In this document: positions 1-8,485 of the stretch, one piece after another
How the letters are laid out: each line of letters begins with the position of its first letter
Position numbering within the stretch: position 1 is the stretch's first letter
Assembly: GCA_016783145.1 (NCBI GenBank)
Contig: JADHXD010000041.1
Location: forward strand, 1 to 35,429
From: Anaerolineae bacterium
GTDB lineage: Bacteria; Chloroflexota; Anaerolineae; JAFGEY01
Direction of reading: 5' to 3'
Length of the DNA stretch: 35,429 bases
Program-made: the position numbers and the translations under genes
Notes under the pieces: model-generated
What the model was told of the DNA's origin: nothing
Seen by the model: the letters and a program-made list of their open reading frames with translations, nothing else
The model's database searches: none

Positions 1-20
1 CTAGCAGCTTGTCGGAGAAA
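1..20 (+). repeat. Left terminal inverted repeat of the IS
   Basis: It is a perfect reverse complement of 1633-1652. Identity stops at base 21, which marks the inner edge. It starts with CTAG and has the core CAGCTTGTCGGAGAAA. Confidence 0.9.
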
Positions 21-187
21 TAGGTGCGAATGTAGGTAAAGCTACCAACAAGGACGAAAACAGTCAAACTGGTGACATCATTCTGCCTTTCATTCTGTGC
101 TGATACCGAAAGGTCGGGCCCAGTGGAGGCGTTTCGCGTGCTTTGAAAGAGCTTTTTCTGGTTGTGGACACGCGGAACTAACCTCGA

Positions 188-1561
188 TTAACAAACAACC
201 AGTAGTTTATGTAACCGTTTCAGGTTGAAAGCCAAGCAAACCAGGCACCACTCGCCAGCAGCGGCCGCTAACCCTCGCAAAGAGAATTGGCGGAAGCCCA
301 ATACTTCTTTAATGATGCCGATGACTGGTTCCACGGTGCACTTGCGCAGGCGGTAGATGGCTCTGCCAATCTCGGTCCGGAGTTTGTGGGCCATCTTCAC
401 CGTTAGGCTGGCATCTTCTGGAGGGGGCGCAGTCTGCTCGGCAAAGTACGTTTTCCAATTTCTATGATGTGGTTCGCGTCCAGTGGCAATGTAGGGGTCA
501 ATACCACGGGCCTCCATTTCAGCGATATTGTGCTCACTGAAGTAGCCATTATCCAAGGCTGCAGCCTCTGGTTGCCCTATCCTGGCAGGGATCGCGTCCA
601 ATGTGGGGATAGCCTCGCCATAATCATTGGGATGGTTCGATAGCGTGTTGGAGACGATCAAGAAACTCTCCTGTTCTACGGCGACTTGTACATTGTAGTG
701 TTGATTGAAGCCACTATCAGTGCTGTTTTTCATAATCCGTGACTCCGGGTCGGTGAAGTTGTATTGGTCTTTGTCACGTGGTCCAGGAACAGGCGGCTGA
801 GGAGCACGCCCACGAGGCCTATGTCCCGTCTGTCGTGCTTTCTCTTCTCGAGCATGCATTGTGGCTTCATACTCGGCCAGTTCGGCTTCGTACCGTTCCT
901 GAGCTCGGGTTTCCAAGACGGCTTTGGCTATCGCTAGGTCCGCCAATCGATTTTTGCGAAAGGTGATCTCGTCTTTGATGACCATATCTTCCGGCAATTC
1001 AACTTGGTCAGCTTGTTCGCCGAGTGCTAGCAGTTCTTCGACTTCCTGGCGAAGCTGCTCTTCCAACTCGCCCAGTCGTTTGTAGCTCCCGGCTTTGCTC
1101 TTGGAAGCATCAGCGTGTATCTTTGACCCATCCAGGCTGATATTGCCTAGTGTGAGCACGCCTACGACGTGTGCCAACACCAATATCTGGACGAACAACT
1201 CGCGGATTTCGGGCAGAAAGGTCTTGCGAAAGGTGGCAACAGTATCGTGGTCGATGTGCATCCCACCCGCGACGTAGCGAAAGGGAATCGACTCAAGGGT
1301 ACCCTTTTCAATCTTTCGTGAACTGAACACACCGGTAGCATAACCATAGAAGAGCAAACCTAACAGAATTTCCGGCGCGTATGCACTGCCGCCACGCTCC
1401 CCATAGTGAACGTAGATGCAACTCAAGTCGAGCAAAGCAATGACGTCCACGACGAAGTGGACCAAATGATCAGGTGGCAGACATTCTCGCAAAGTAACAG
1501 TGAGTTCAAGGACTTCTTCATAGTCAACCGTGATAAATCTTTTGCTTGTCGGGTTCGCCAT
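188..1561 (-). CDS. IS1182-family transposase (DDE)
   Basis: About 457 residues if translation starts at the ATG at 1561, which has an AGGAGG-like site 11 nt upstream; a longer reading from 1600 adds 13 residues without a ribosome site. The protein catalyses transposition of the surrounding element. The N-terminal half has the helical region typical of IS1182/IS5-group enzymes (FRKTFLPEIRELF). The catalytic core shows LDGSKIHADASK (first Asp), AALDNGYFSEHNI (second Asp) and a C-terminal VEPVIGIIKEVLGFRQFSLRG segment carrying the Glu. A charged coiled-coil insert (ELEEQLRQEVEEL and following) lies between the first and second Asp, as is usual for the family. The frame is intact and the length normal, so the gene is probably functional. 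The family assignment rests on motifs, not on a search. Confidence 0.88.
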   Translation of the reverse strand: MANPTSKRFITVDYEEVLELTVTLRECLPPDHLVHFVVDVIALLDLSCIYVHYGERGGSAYAPEILLGLLFYGYATGVFSSRKIEKGTLESIPFRYVAGGMHIDHDTVATFRKTFLPEIRELFVQILVLAHVVGVLTLGNISLDGSKIHADASKSKAGSYKRLGELEEQLRQEVEELLALGEQADQVELPEDMVIKDEITFRKNRLADLAIAKAVLETRAQERYEAELAEYEATMHAREEKARQTGHRPRGRAPQPPVPGPRDKDQYNFTDPESRIMKNSTDSGFNQHYNVQVAVEQESFLIVSNTLSNHPNDYGEAIPTLDAIPARIGQPEAAALDNGYFSEHNIAEMEARGIDPYIATGREPHHRNWKTYFAEQTAPPPEDASLTVKMAHKLRTEIGRAIYRLRKCTVEPVIGIIKEVLGFRQFSLRGLAAAAGEWCLVCLAFNLKRLHKLLVVC

Positions 1562-1632
1562 AGTTGGATAGACCTCCTGATCATTGCGCGTTTTGACCAC
1601 AAGTCTATCACAGTTGTATCTGACTGGAAAGT

Positions 1633-1652
1633 TTTCTCCGACAAGCTGCTAG
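1633..1652 (-). repeat. Right terminal inverted repeat of the IS
   Basis: It is a perfect 20-base reverse complement of window bases 1-20. It lies about 70 bp upstream of the transposase start codon. Confidence 0.9.
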
Positions 1653-1672
1653 ACGTATCATCTCAATGATTC

Positions 1673-1727
1673 GGGGGAAAGACTTCCGAAGTCTGCCAGA
1701 CTTCGGAAGTCTGGACCCAGTTCCCCC
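1673..1727. repeat. Long palindromic hairpin element next to the IS
   Basis: Bases 1680-1695 and 1697-1712 are a perfect 16-bp inverted repeat around a single base. A second outer pair, GGGGGAA (1673-1679) and TTCCCCC (1721-1727), encloses it. The cruciform-like unit sits 20 bp outside the IS right end. It has no T-tract, so it is more likely a small palindromic interspersed repeat than a terminator. Confidence 0.7.
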
Positions 1728-1799
1728 ACCCTCTGAGAAGATACCTCTAGACAACGTATTGTACTTGAAGTGATGGGGGGTGTCAAGAAAACCGAATAC

Positions 1800-1828
1800 T
1801 TGCTTCCCAACTTGTTCCGTACTATAAT
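1800..1828 (+). promoter_or_regulatory. Sigma70-type promoter of the tRNA gene
   Basis: The -35 box TTGCTT (1800-1805) and -10 box TATAAT (1823-1828) are separated by 17 bp. The start point would be near 1835, just before the mature tRNA 5' end at 1839. Confidence 0.8.
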
Positions 1829-1838
1829 ATGTTCGCGT

Positions 1839-1911
1839 GGGCCCTTAGCTCAGTGGTGAGAGCGACCGGCTCATAACCGGTTGGTCGCTGGTTCGAATCC
1901 AGCAGGGCCCA
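1839..1911 (+). tRNA. tRNA-Ile2, anticodon CAT (probably lysidine-modified)
   Basis: The 73-nt cloverleaf has a perfect 7-bp acceptor stem (GGGCCCT with AGGGCCC), discriminator A at 1911, an anticodon stem ACCGG/CCGGT and the loop CTCATAA with anticodon CAT. CCA is not encoded. A CAT anticodon can be initiator Met, elongator Met or Ile2. The acceptor end, the D-arm (TTAGCTCAGTGGT) and the variable/T region (TTGGTCGCTGGTTC) closely resemble the minor isoleucine tRNA as I recall it from E. coli, and the initiator's GGG/CCC anticodon stem is absent. I therefore infer the AUA-reading Ile2 whose C34 is converted to lysidine by TilS. The tRNA call is secure; the Ile2 identity is likely. Confidence 0.92.
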
Positions 1912-1920
1912 CTAAACTCG

Positions 1921-1952
1921 CTGCCGAGTGGTTGAGACTCGGCAGTTTTTTT
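1921..1952 (+). terminator. Rho-independent terminator after the tRNA
   Basis: A perfect 9-bp stem (CTGCCGAGT/ACTCGGCAG) with a 7-base loop is followed by seven T residues. Confidence 0.9.
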
Positions 1953-2003
1953 GTCTGGGATCCATCTCCTGCCGTCCCATATTCCGTGCTGGCGAGTAGC
2001 CCG

Positions 2004-2798
2004 ATGCACACGGCGAGTCTTGTGGACATATCTGACACGATCACCGACCTGATCATGGATCGCACGCGCGCACCTGCCACCCGCACCCGATACCGGGCTC
2101 CGCTGGTGGGATTCGCTCCTGCCGATGATCCCCGTTTTGATGAGCTCTGCGCGTTGGTTCCCGATCACCTGCATCCTCGCGAGTTGTTGCCCGATGCCCG
2201 AGTGGTCTGCGCGTTCTACCTTCCCTTCTCCTCTCACACGGTGACTGCCAACGCGTGTGAAGAACGTGTGTCCGAGCATTGGGCCCGTGCGTATGTCGAA
2301 ACCAATGCCTTGTTGTCCGAGCTTTGCATCACGCTGGTCGCCGAACTGGAACGGATCGGGATCCCGGCCGCCTGGGCACCGCCCACACACAACTTTGATC
2401 CCGTTCGTCTGGTCAGCGCGTGGTCGCACAAGAGCATCGGGGTGATCTGTGGGCTGGGACAATTGGGGCACCACCACATGCTGATCACCGAGAGTGGATG
2501 TGCTGGGCGATTGGGGAGCATTGTGCTTGGCACAGGTACCAAGCTGCCGCCACGCAGAAATGCGGACGGCAGCTTTTGCGCATTTGACCGGGGGTGCCGG
2601 GTCTGCATCCAACGCTGCCCGGTGGGAGCGCTGACCGAGAGCGGTCTGGACCGGTCGCGTTGCTATGCGCGGTGCCTGGAAAACGATGCCCGGTTTCCGC
2701 AGTGGACAGCGGATGTCTGTGGCCGGTGTGCCACGGGGCCCTGTGCGCTGCAGCCGATGCATCACAGCAAATCATCCGGTGAAATACCGGTTGTCTGA
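2004..2798 (+). CDS. QueG-like iron-sulfur oxidoreductase
   Basis: About 264 residues from the ATG at 2004; the frame stays open upstream into the tRNA, so an internal start is required, and a GTG at 1986 is the alternative. No strong ribosome site is seen. The central segment [20 protein letters not shown] resembles the cofactor-binding region of epoxyqueuosine reductase and related corrinoid/Fe-S proteins. The C-terminal third carries a ferredoxin-like motif [13 protein letters not shown] (about residues 197-208), then RCYARC, then CGRCATGPC. These could hold one or two [4Fe-4S] clusters. It lies 11 bp upstream of glyA and is probably cotranscribed with it. The overall fold family is reasonably clear. 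It is shorter than typical QueG, so a queuosine role is not established; it may be a stand-alone redox protein of anaerobes. Confidence 0.7.
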   Translation: MHTASLVDISDTITDLIMDRTRAPATRTRYRAPLVGFAPADDPRFDELCALVPDHLHPRELLPDARVVCAFYLPFSSHTVTANACEERVSEHWARAYVETNALLSELCITLVAELERIGIPAAWAPPTHNFDPVRLVSAWSHKSIGVICGLGQLGHHHMLITESGCAGRLGSIVLGTGTKLPPRRNADGSFCAFDRGCRVCIQRCPVGALTESGLDRSRCYARCLENDARFPQWTADVCGRCATGPCALQPMHHSKSSGEIPVV

Positions 2799-2809
2799 GA
2801 GGAATCCTG

Positions 2810-4132
2810 ATGACTGACTCAACGCTCGAGCGAGATCTATGGGAGGCGGAGAGCATCTTTGTGCGGGATCACGACGGCAACGGCGGAAGGGCGGGTGGGC
2901 TGGCTCTGTCCGACCCGGTGCTGTTTGCCGCGATCCAATCTGAGCGCAAGCGACTGCAGGATACGATCGAGCTGATCGCTTCAGAGAACTATGTTAGCGC
3001 CGATGTGCTGGAAGCTCAAGGCTCGGTTCTGACCAACAAGTATGCTGAGGGATACCCGGGAAAACGATACTATGGCGGGTGTGAGTACGTCGACGTCGCC
3101 GAGAGGCTGGCGATCGAACGCGCATGTGCGCTGTTCGATGCCGAACATGCGAATGTGCAGCCACACTCTGGCTCGCAGGCCAATGGGGCGATCTACCTGG
3201 CCCTCGTAGAGCCTGGAGATAGTGTCCTGGCGATGGACCTGGCTCACGGCGGACACCTGACGCACGGACACAAGATCAACTACTCTGGTTTGTTCTACAA
3301 CGTGCACCACTATGGGGTGGATCGACAGAGCGAGCGGATCGACTATGATCTCGTGCGCGAGATGGCGCTGCAGTACGAGCCCCGGCTTCTCTTCGCTGGG
3401 GGCAGTTCGTACTCCAGGTTCATCGACTTCCCACGGCTGCGGGAGATCGCGGATGAGGTGGGAGCAACCTTTGTCGTGGACATGGCCCACATCGCCGGAC
3501 TGGTCGCTGCCGGCGTGCATCCTTCCCCTGTCCCGCATGCGCACGTGGTGACCACCACGACGCACAAGACCCTGCGTGGGCCGCGTGGTGGGTTGATCCT
3601 GTGCACCAAGGAACTGGCGCTCAAGATCGATCGCGCGGTCTTTCCGGGTATCCAGGGCGGCCCGCTGATGCACACCATTGCGGCCAAGACCGTTGCCCTG
3701 CGCGAGGCCATGTCGCCCGAGTTTGCGCGCTATGCTCGTCGCGTCGTCGAGAACGCGACCGCGCTGTCGACGGCTTTGCAGGAGGAGGGCTTGCGCATTG
3801 TCTCCGGCGGCACCGACAATCACCTGATGTGCGTGGACCTGCGGGGGATTGGGCTGACGGGCAAGGAGGCGAGCTGGATGCTGGAGGACGCCGGGATCGC
3901 CGTCAACAAGAACCAGATCCCCTATGACCCGCAACCACCGATAGTGACCAGTGGCATCCGCCTTGGTACGCCGGCGGTCACGACGCGCGGTATGGGCACG
4001 GTGGAAATGACCGACATCGCGCGTCTCATCGGGCGCGTGCTGCGCGCTTCTGGGGATGAGTCTGTGCTCTGCGCGGTTCGGGAGGAGGTGCTCGCCCTGT
4101 GCGAGCGATTTCCGTTGCCTGCGCTCGGATAG
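2810..4132 (+). CDS. glyA: Serine hydroxymethyltransferase
   Basis: 440 residues, PLP-dependent, cytosolic. It interconverts serine plus tetrahydrofolate with glycine plus 5,10-methylene-tetrahydrofolate, feeding one-carbon metabolism. Hallmarks are [26 protein letters not shown], the PLP-contact [16 protein letters not shown], and [14 protein letters not shown] with the Schiff-base lysine at residue 253. An N-terminal extension of about 25 residues precedes the usual start region ([13 protein letters not shown]), so the enzyme is slightly longer than the roughly 415-residue norm. An AGAGGAAT ribosome site precedes the ATG. It directly follows the QueG-like gene. Assignment is firm. Confidence 0.97.
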   Translation: MTDSTLERDLWEAESIFVRDHDGNGGRAGGLALSDPVLFAAIQSERKRLQDTIELIASENYVSADVLEAQGSVLTNKYAEGYPGKRYYGGCEYVDVAERLAIERACALFDAEHANVQPHSGSQANGAIYLALVEPGDSVLAMDLAHGGHLTHGHKINYSGLFYNVHHYGVDRQSERIDYDLVREMALQYEPRLLFAGGSSYSRFIDFPRLREIADEVGATFVVDMAHIAGLVAAGVHPSPVPHAHVVTTTTHKTLRGPRGGLILCTKELALKIDRAVFPGIQGGPLMHTIAAKTVALREAMSPEFARYARRVVENATALSTALQEEGLRIVSGGTDNHLMCVDLRGIGLTGKEASWMLEDAGIAVNKNQIPYDPQPPIVTSGIRLGTPAVTTRGMGTVEMTDIARLIGRVLRASGDESVLCAVREEVLALCERFPLPALG

Positions 4133-4199
4133 GCGGGGCTTGTCGCAGAGTGGGATCGTCCTGCCATCCAGTAGGCGCAGATTCCAACCTGCGCGACCG

Positions 4200-4258
4200 G
4201 GGCCGTCGCCTCCTGAGCCTGTTCACACGTTGTGTGCTGTGCCAGGAGGCGACGGCCC
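4200..4258. terminator. Large inverted repeat between convergent genes
   Basis: A perfect 16-bp stem (4200-4215 with 4243-4258) encloses a 27-base loop that itself contains CACAC/GTGTG. It lies between convergent glyA and the hydrolase gene, where a bidirectional terminator is expected. There is no real T-tract on either side, so termination is inferred from position and stem strength. Confidence 0.55.
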
Positions 4259-4350
4259 ATTCTTCAACTAACTATCCCCGTGGAATCTGCCCTATGTGTG
4301 AGACAGTCTGCGATTGAACCGTCCTGCGCTCAGGTTCCTCCGCACGGGCG

Positions 4351-5139
4351 CTAGAGGCTCCGCTCCCGGCGTACGTGCGAGAGAAACCAGTCGTAGAGGT
4401 CCTGCCCTCCGTACACCCGAGTCCAGCAGTCGTGCCCAAGGTCCTCGTGGACCGTCACACGAACGTTCCCCCCCGCTCGATCGAGCGCCTCGGCTGTGGC
4501 CAGCGACCACTCGGGAAGGACGAGGTCGTCGCGCCCGCCCTGGAACAGCCAGACCGGCAGGCCACCGATCCGGTGAACCTCAGACAGATCGCCCACGCCG
4601 CATATCGGCGCCGCTGCCGCCCAGCGAGCTGGATGGCGACTGGCCATGTACCACGTCCCGAACCCGCCATAGCTCAGGCCGGTGAGGTAGACTCGATCTG
4701 GATCTGCGTGGCATTCGGCCAGCGTGTCGTCCACCACGGTCAGCAGGTCACCCTCGTTTTCGTACCAGCCGTTCGGAGGCCCAAAGCGATACCAAGAACG
4801 GACCGCGCCCGTGGTCTCGCGGAGCATGGGCTTGCGCTCTCCTGCCGGCCAAGGCTCGGGACGTCTCCCTCTGCTCGCGTTCGCAGGTCTGCTGGGCATC
4901 TGCGGGCCGAGGATGATAAAGGGCAGATCTCGCCCGTTCGCCACCTCCTTGAGCGGTCCGTGCTTGCGCACCAGGTCGAGGTCATCTCCCCGCTCCCCAC
5001 CCCCGTGCAGAAAGAGGATCACCGGCCATTGGGTATCCTGATCGCCGTACCCCCGGGGCAGGTAGCGCCAGTACTTGCGCTCGCTCCCGGTGAATGAGCT
5101 GTGGAAGGACTCTTTGCTCAGTTGCGGTTCTGTGCTCAT
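4351..5139 (-). CDS. Alpha/beta-hydrolase, esterase/phospholipase-like
   Basis: 262 residues from the ATG at 5139, chosen because AAAGGA lies 6 nt upstream and the residues from here on are family-like; a longer frame to 5253 adds unconvincing sequence. It resembles the PHB-depolymerase/phospholipase-carboxylesterase group. Visible features are the oxyanion-hole strand PVILFLHGGGERGDD, the nucleophile elbow GLSYGGFG (Ser near residue 155), an Asp in FQGGRDDLVLP (near 200) and a His in EDLGHDCW (near 236), in the order expected for the triad. A WYENEGD segment precedes the nucleophile region. No signal peptide is seen, so it is probably cytoplasmic. Substrate is unknown; simple ester or thioester hydrolysis is the likely chemistry. 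Confidence 0.8.
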   Translation of the reverse strand: MSTEPQLSKESFHSSFTGSERKYWRYLPRGYGDQDTQWPVILFLHGGGERGDDLDLVRKHGPLKEVANGRDLPFIILGPQMPSRPANASRGRRPEPWPAGERKPMLRETTGAVRSWYRFGPPNGWYENEGDLLTVVDDTLAECHADPDRVYLTGLSYGGFGTWYMASRHPARWAAAAPICGVGDLSEVHRIGGLPVWLFQGGRDDLVLPEWSLATAEALDRAGGNVRVTVHEDLGHDCWTRVYGGQDLYDWFLSHVRRERSL

Positions 5140-5323
5140 GCGGTTTCCTTTGATGATATCTAGGGTGCGTGTCGATGCACATACTGGCATAGTGGCGGGC
5201 CTGCTTTGGGCTCTTTCCTCTGGCGACAATGCCCGCCATGCACCAGTCCACACAATTGCGCGAAGAATAGAGTGCCAGGATGTGGCGCTCGTTGTTGGGC
5301 AGACCGTATCTTGAAGATGAGAC

Positions 5324-7477
5324 TCACAGGCCTTTCATGCTGAGCCCGATGCGCCCCCGTTGGAGGTCAACCTGGACAACCCTCACGCTGACCACGTCGC
5401 CCACGGCGACCTCGTCCAATGGATCGCGCACATAGTGGTCGGCCATCTGCGAAATGTGAACCAGCCCATCCTGTTTGACGCCGATATCCACGAACGCCCC
5501 AAAGGGAACCACATTGCGCACCGTTCCCTGGAGGACCATCCCCTCTTCCAGGTCCTCGATCTTGAGCACGTCCTGCCGCAGAAGGGGCGGTGGCAGCTCG
5601 TCACGGGGATCTCGCCCCGGCTTGAGCAAAGAGTCAATGATGTCTCGGAGGGTGGGCAGGCCGACCTCGATCCGTGCCGCGACCTGGGCCAGATCCTGGC
5701 CTTTCCCGAGCGCAGACAGCCCGCCTCGCGGGGCGGGCTCCTCGCCGCGCACCCCCATCCAGTCGAGCAGGCGCTTGACGGCAGGATAGCTTTCGGGGTG
5801 AATGGCCGTGTTGTCCAATGGATTGCGGCTATCTGGGATACGCAGGAATCCCGCGGCTTGCTCGAAAGCCTTGGGACCGAGCCCTTTGACCTTTTTCAGG
5901 GAGGCGCGGGTGCGGAACGGGCCGTGCTCATCCCTGTAGGCGACGGTGTTGGACGCAGTCCCCTTGTTGATCCCCGCGACATAGCTGAGCAGTGCCGGCG
6001 ACGCGGTGTTCAGGTCCACGCCAACATAGTTCACGGCACTCTCGACGACGGCATCCAAAGCCTGCCCCAATCGTCTCTGGTCGACATCGTGTTGGTACAT
6101 GCCCACGCCGATCGAGCGGGGGTCGATCTTGACCAGTTCTGCCAGGGGGTCTTGGAGACGGCGGCCAATGCTGACTGCGCCGCGCATAGACACATCCATT
6201 CCGGGCAGTTCCTCTCGGGCCAGTTCACTCGCAGAGTAGACAGAGGCGCCAGCTTCGCTGACGAGGACGTATTGCACGCGCGTTTCCGGGGGCAGCTCGC
6301 CGATCGTTTGTGCGACCAGTGTTTCTGTCTCCCTGGATGCCGTGCCATTGCCGATGGCGACGGTTCGCACGCCGTGCTTGTGGATCAGATGCTTGAGGAT
6401 CTCTTTGGCCTGGTCCCATCGCTTCTGTGGCTCGTGTGGATAGATGGTCACCCCTTCCAGGAAGCGGGACGTCGTATCCACGACAGTGACCTTGCACCCC
6501 GTACGGTAGCCCGGGTCGATACCGAGCACAACCATCCCCCGAAGAGGGGGCTGCAGGAGCAGGTTGCGCAGGTTGGCGGCGAAAACGTGGATGGCGTCCT
6601 CCTCAGCCAGCTCTGTCCGTGCGCTGCGCAGCTCCCGCTCGATCGCCGGCGCGATCAATCGTCTGTACGCATCGTTCAATGCCTGGTGAACCTGGTCGGC
6701 GAACACGGACCTGGGCTTGGTGACCCAGCGGCGCTCGAGCGCCGCGAGGATGGTCTCGGCAGGGGCCAGCAGCCTGACCGTGAGCGCCTCTTCGCTTTCT
6801 CCGCGATTGACGGCCAGCAGGCGATGTGGGGGGATCTGGGCCAGCCGTTCCTCAAAATCATAGTACATCTGGTACGTTCCCTGTGGATCGACGTCGGGCG
6901 CGGCCTTGGAGCAGGCCAGGATTCCCTCCTTGAGCGACTGCTGGCGGGCGACCTGGCGCGTACTGGCCTCCTCGGAGATCGTTTCAGCGACGATGTCTCT
7001 CGCCCCGCCGTACGCGTCCTCGATCGTCGGGACCTCCTCGGAGAGGAAGGGACGGGCGTATGAGTCCAGGGTGCCTGTCGTCCGCTTCTGGGCCAGGACC
7101 ATCTCTGCCAGGGGCTCCAGTCCCTTCTCCCTGGCTGCCGTGGCTCGCGTGCGGCGCTTGGGACGATACGGCAGGTAGAGATCTTCGACCTCCTGGCGCA
7201 CGGTAGCCTGGCGAATGGCCTTTTCCAGATCCGGCGTCAGCTTGCCCTGCGCGTCGATGCTCTTGAGCACGGTCTCCCTGCGTGCTTCCAGGGCGCGAAA
7301 GTAGGTCAGTCGTTCCTCGATGGCCCGGATCTGCGTTTCATCCAGTTCTCCGGTGACCTCCTTGCGATAGCGTGCGATAAAGGGCACGGTATTCCCGTCG
7401 TCAAAGAGCTCAATGGTCTGTGCGACCTGCCTCGCAGCGATCCCGAGTTCGCCAGCGATCGTACGATGAATGTCCAT
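5324..7477 (-). CDS. tex: Tex-family RNA-binding transcription accessory protein
   Basis: 717 residues from the ATG at 7477, which has GGGAGGA just upstream; the frame open to 7849 is non-coding leader. Tex-like proteins bind nucleic acid and associate with transcription. The domain order is standard: an N-terminal Tex region (VPFIARYRKEVTGELDE, VEDLYLPYRPKRRTRA), a YqgF/RNase H-like domain from about residue 315 (VVLGIDPGYRTGCKVTVVD), a helix-hairpin-helix region (KGLGPKAFEQAAGFLRI) and a C-terminal S1 domain from about 640 (LQGTVRNVVPFGAFVDIGV, DGLVHISQMAD). Length is slightly under the 720-780 norm. It is transcribed alone from a strong promoter that is divergent from the CQLG gene. Confidence 0.96.
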   Translation of the reverse strand: MDIHRTIAGELGIAARQVAQTIELFDDGNTVPFIARYRKEVTGELDETQIRAIEERLTYFRALEARRETVLKSIDAQGKLTPDLEKAIRQATVRQEVEDLYLPYRPKRRTRATAAREKGLEPLAEMVLAQKRTTGTLDSYARPFLSEEVPTIEDAYGGARDIVAETISEEASTRQVARQQSLKEGILACSKAAPDVDPQGTYQMYYDFEERLAQIPPHRLLAVNRGESEEALTVRLLAPAETILAALERRWVTKPRSVFADQVHQALNDAYRRLIAPAIERELRSARTELAEEDAIHVFAANLRNLLLQPPLRGMVVLGIDPGYRTGCKVTVVDTTSRFLEGVTIYPHEPQKRWDQAKEILKHLIHKHGVRTVAIGNGTASRETETLVAQTIGELPPETRVQYVLVSEAGASVYSASELAREELPGMDVSMRGAVSIGRRLQDPLAELVKIDPRSIGVGMYQHDVDQRRLGQALDAVVESAVNYVGVDLNTASPALLSYVAGINKGTASNTVAYRDEHGPFRTRASLKKVKGLGPKAFEQAAGFLRIPDSRNPLDNTAIHPESYPAVKRLLDWMGVRGEEPAPRGGLSALGKGQDLAQVAARIEVGLPTLRDIIDSLLKPGRDPRDELPPPLLRQDVLKIEDLEEGMVLQGTVRNVVPFGAFVDIGVKQDGLVHISQMADHYVRDPLDEVAVGDVVSVRVVQVDLQRGRIGLSMKGL

Positions 7478-7511
7478 AGGAGATCCTCCCAGAAGCGTGT
7501 GATGTGCTCTG

Positions 7512-7540
7512 ATTATGCCACAGCCCATCAAAGGTGTCAA
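7512..7540 (-). promoter_or_regulatory. Promoter of tex
   Basis: On the minus strand a consensus -35 TTGACA (7540-7535) is separated by 17 bp from CATAAT (7517-7512). Transcription should start near 7505. Confidence 0.8.
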
Positions 7541-7562
7541 TGTTGCGGGAGGAGCGCATCCT

Positions 7563-7591
7563 TTGTCACGAGGAACCAAGTGTGATAGAAT
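7563..7591 (+). promoter_or_regulatory. Promoter of the CQLG-repeat gene
   Basis: TTGTCA (7563-7568), a 17-bp spacer and TAGAAT (7586-7591) point right, back to back with the tex promoter 23 bp away. The leader would be about 33 nt. Confidence 0.75.
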
Positions 7592-7630
7592 GGCCGCACG
7601 TTGCAGAGAAGAGACAGAGGAGAGGAACCG

Positions 7631-8020
7631 TTGAACGCAGAGATTGCAGCACAGATCGAGATCTATCCTGAGAAAGACCTGCCCTGCCCTGTGGCTCACT
7701 TTATCGCCGCGCAACTGGGCGTCGCGCCGATCGATGTGGGTAGGACGGCAGACGAGCTGGGCGTCCGGGTGGGCATGTGCCAGTTGGGTCTCTTTGGCTA
7801 TGCCCAAAAGGGCAGGCCGGCATATCGCATCCGGCAGCCGATGGAACACGTGCCTGAGGATCTGGCTGACGCGATTCGAGAGGCGGTTGTGGAGGGGCGC
7901 GTGTCTTGCATCGCCCTGTGGCAGATCGCCAAGAGATTTGGCCTGTCGAGGCTTGAGATCGGAAATGCGAATGAGGGCCTTGGCTTCAAGGTCAAGCCAT
8001 GCCAGTTGGGTTTCTTCTAG
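7631..8020 (+). CDS. Uncharacterised protein with two CQLG-ending HTH-like repeats
   Basis: 129 residues if translation starts at the TTG at 7631, which has GAGGAGAGG 5 nt upstream and lies just downstream of a good promoter; the frame also opens at 7601. The protein is an internal duplication. Repeat one (about residues 22-65) runs from VAHFIAAQLGVAPIDVGRTA to CQLGLFG. Repeat two (about 93-129) runs from IALWQIAKRFGLSRLEIGNA to the C-terminal CQLGFF. Each looks like a small helix-turn-helix unit (ALGV/FGLS followed by a turn) ending in a conserved Cys-Gln-Leu-Gly. The paired cysteines could bind a metal or respond to redox. I do not know a function. A DNA-binding or metal-sensing role is inference from the repeat shape. 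Confidence 0.75.
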   Translation: MNAEIAAQIEIYPEKDLPCPVAHFIAAQLGVAPIDVGRTADELGVRVGMCQLGLFGYAQKGRPAYRIRQPMEHVPEDLADAIREAVVEGRVSCIALWQIAKRFGLSRLEIGNANEGLGFKVKPCQLGFF

Positions 8021-8031
8021 TCAGGCGCTCG

Positions 8032-8391
8032 TCAGAGCCCGGGCGTTGGGCTGGGCTCGATCGTCGGCGTGAGGAGCAGGGACTGTGCGGGCGCGCTCGT
8101 TGCTGTGACCGTGACTGTGGGCGCGAGCGTCGCTGTGAGCGTGCGTGTGGGCGCGGGGGTGACTGTCCAGGTCGAGGTGTAGGTGGGGCGCGGGGTGGGC
8201 CATACCGTAGGGCGGGGTATGGCTTCGGGAACAGGCGGGATAGCGAACACATAGACGTATAACAGCCAGACGATCGTGCTCAGGACGGCCAGATTCGCGA
8301 GACTCAGCAGGCCAAAGATGAGCGCCCACTGCTTGCCGGATAGGTGGGCCAGGCTTTCGAAAAACAACTCTAGACGGTTCACGTTGTTCAC
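8032..8391 (-). CDS. Small membrane protein with Pro/Thr-rich tail
   Basis: About 119 residues from a GTG at 8391; GTG at 8382 and a TTG at 8508 are alternatives and none has a clear ribosome site, so the start is uncertain. One transmembrane helix (ALIFGLLSLANLAVLSTIVWLLYVYVF) follows a short N-terminal amphipathic stretch. The rest is a low-complexity tail made of Pro, Thr, Ala and Val (TPAPTRTLTATLAPTVTVTA), probably outside the membrane and flexible. It lies downstream of the other small membrane gene on the same strand and converges with the CQLG gene. Function is unknown. Low complexity and start ambiguity limit confidence. Confidence 0.55.
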   Translation of the reverse strand: MNNVNRLELFFESLAHLSGKQWALIFGLLSLANLAVLSTIVWLLYVYVFAIPPVPEAIPRPTVWPTPRPTYTSTWTVTPAPTRTLTATLAPTVTVTATSAPAQSLLLTPTIEPSPTPGL

Positions 8392-8485
8392 CGTTGCAAA
8401 GTGGCCCCGCTGTGGCCTGCCAAGTGCCTGGACTTTGTGCGCCTGGACGAGGTGAGCGTACGGGATGCAGCGATCGATCGGCGGT

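Larger units (their letters stand above)
1..1652 (-). mobile_element. IS1182-like insertion sequence, complete
   Basis: The first 20 bases of the window and bases 1633-1652 are perfect inverted repeats of each other. They enclose a single full-length transposase gene on the minus strand. The outer four bases of each end are CTAG, which is itself palindromic, so CTAG may be the outer part of the repeat or a 4-bp target duplication; the sequence cannot decide. The element starts at the window edge, so its left junction is not visible. The intact ORF and perfect ends suggest a recent, possibly active copy. Confidence 0.88.

Noticed and set aside
1881..2003. Earlier start for the QueG-like gene
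   Set aside because: The frame there overlaps the tRNA gene and its terminator.
5324..7063. Long plus-strand frames opposite tex (such as 5360-7063)
   Set aside because: They are antisense shadows of a GC-rich gene; no family motifs and no promoter or ribosome site were seen.
7478..7849. N-terminal extension of Tex
   Set aside because: It covers the promoter region and the divergent CQLG gene. The ATG at 7477 has a strong ribosome site and starts the known Tex domain.
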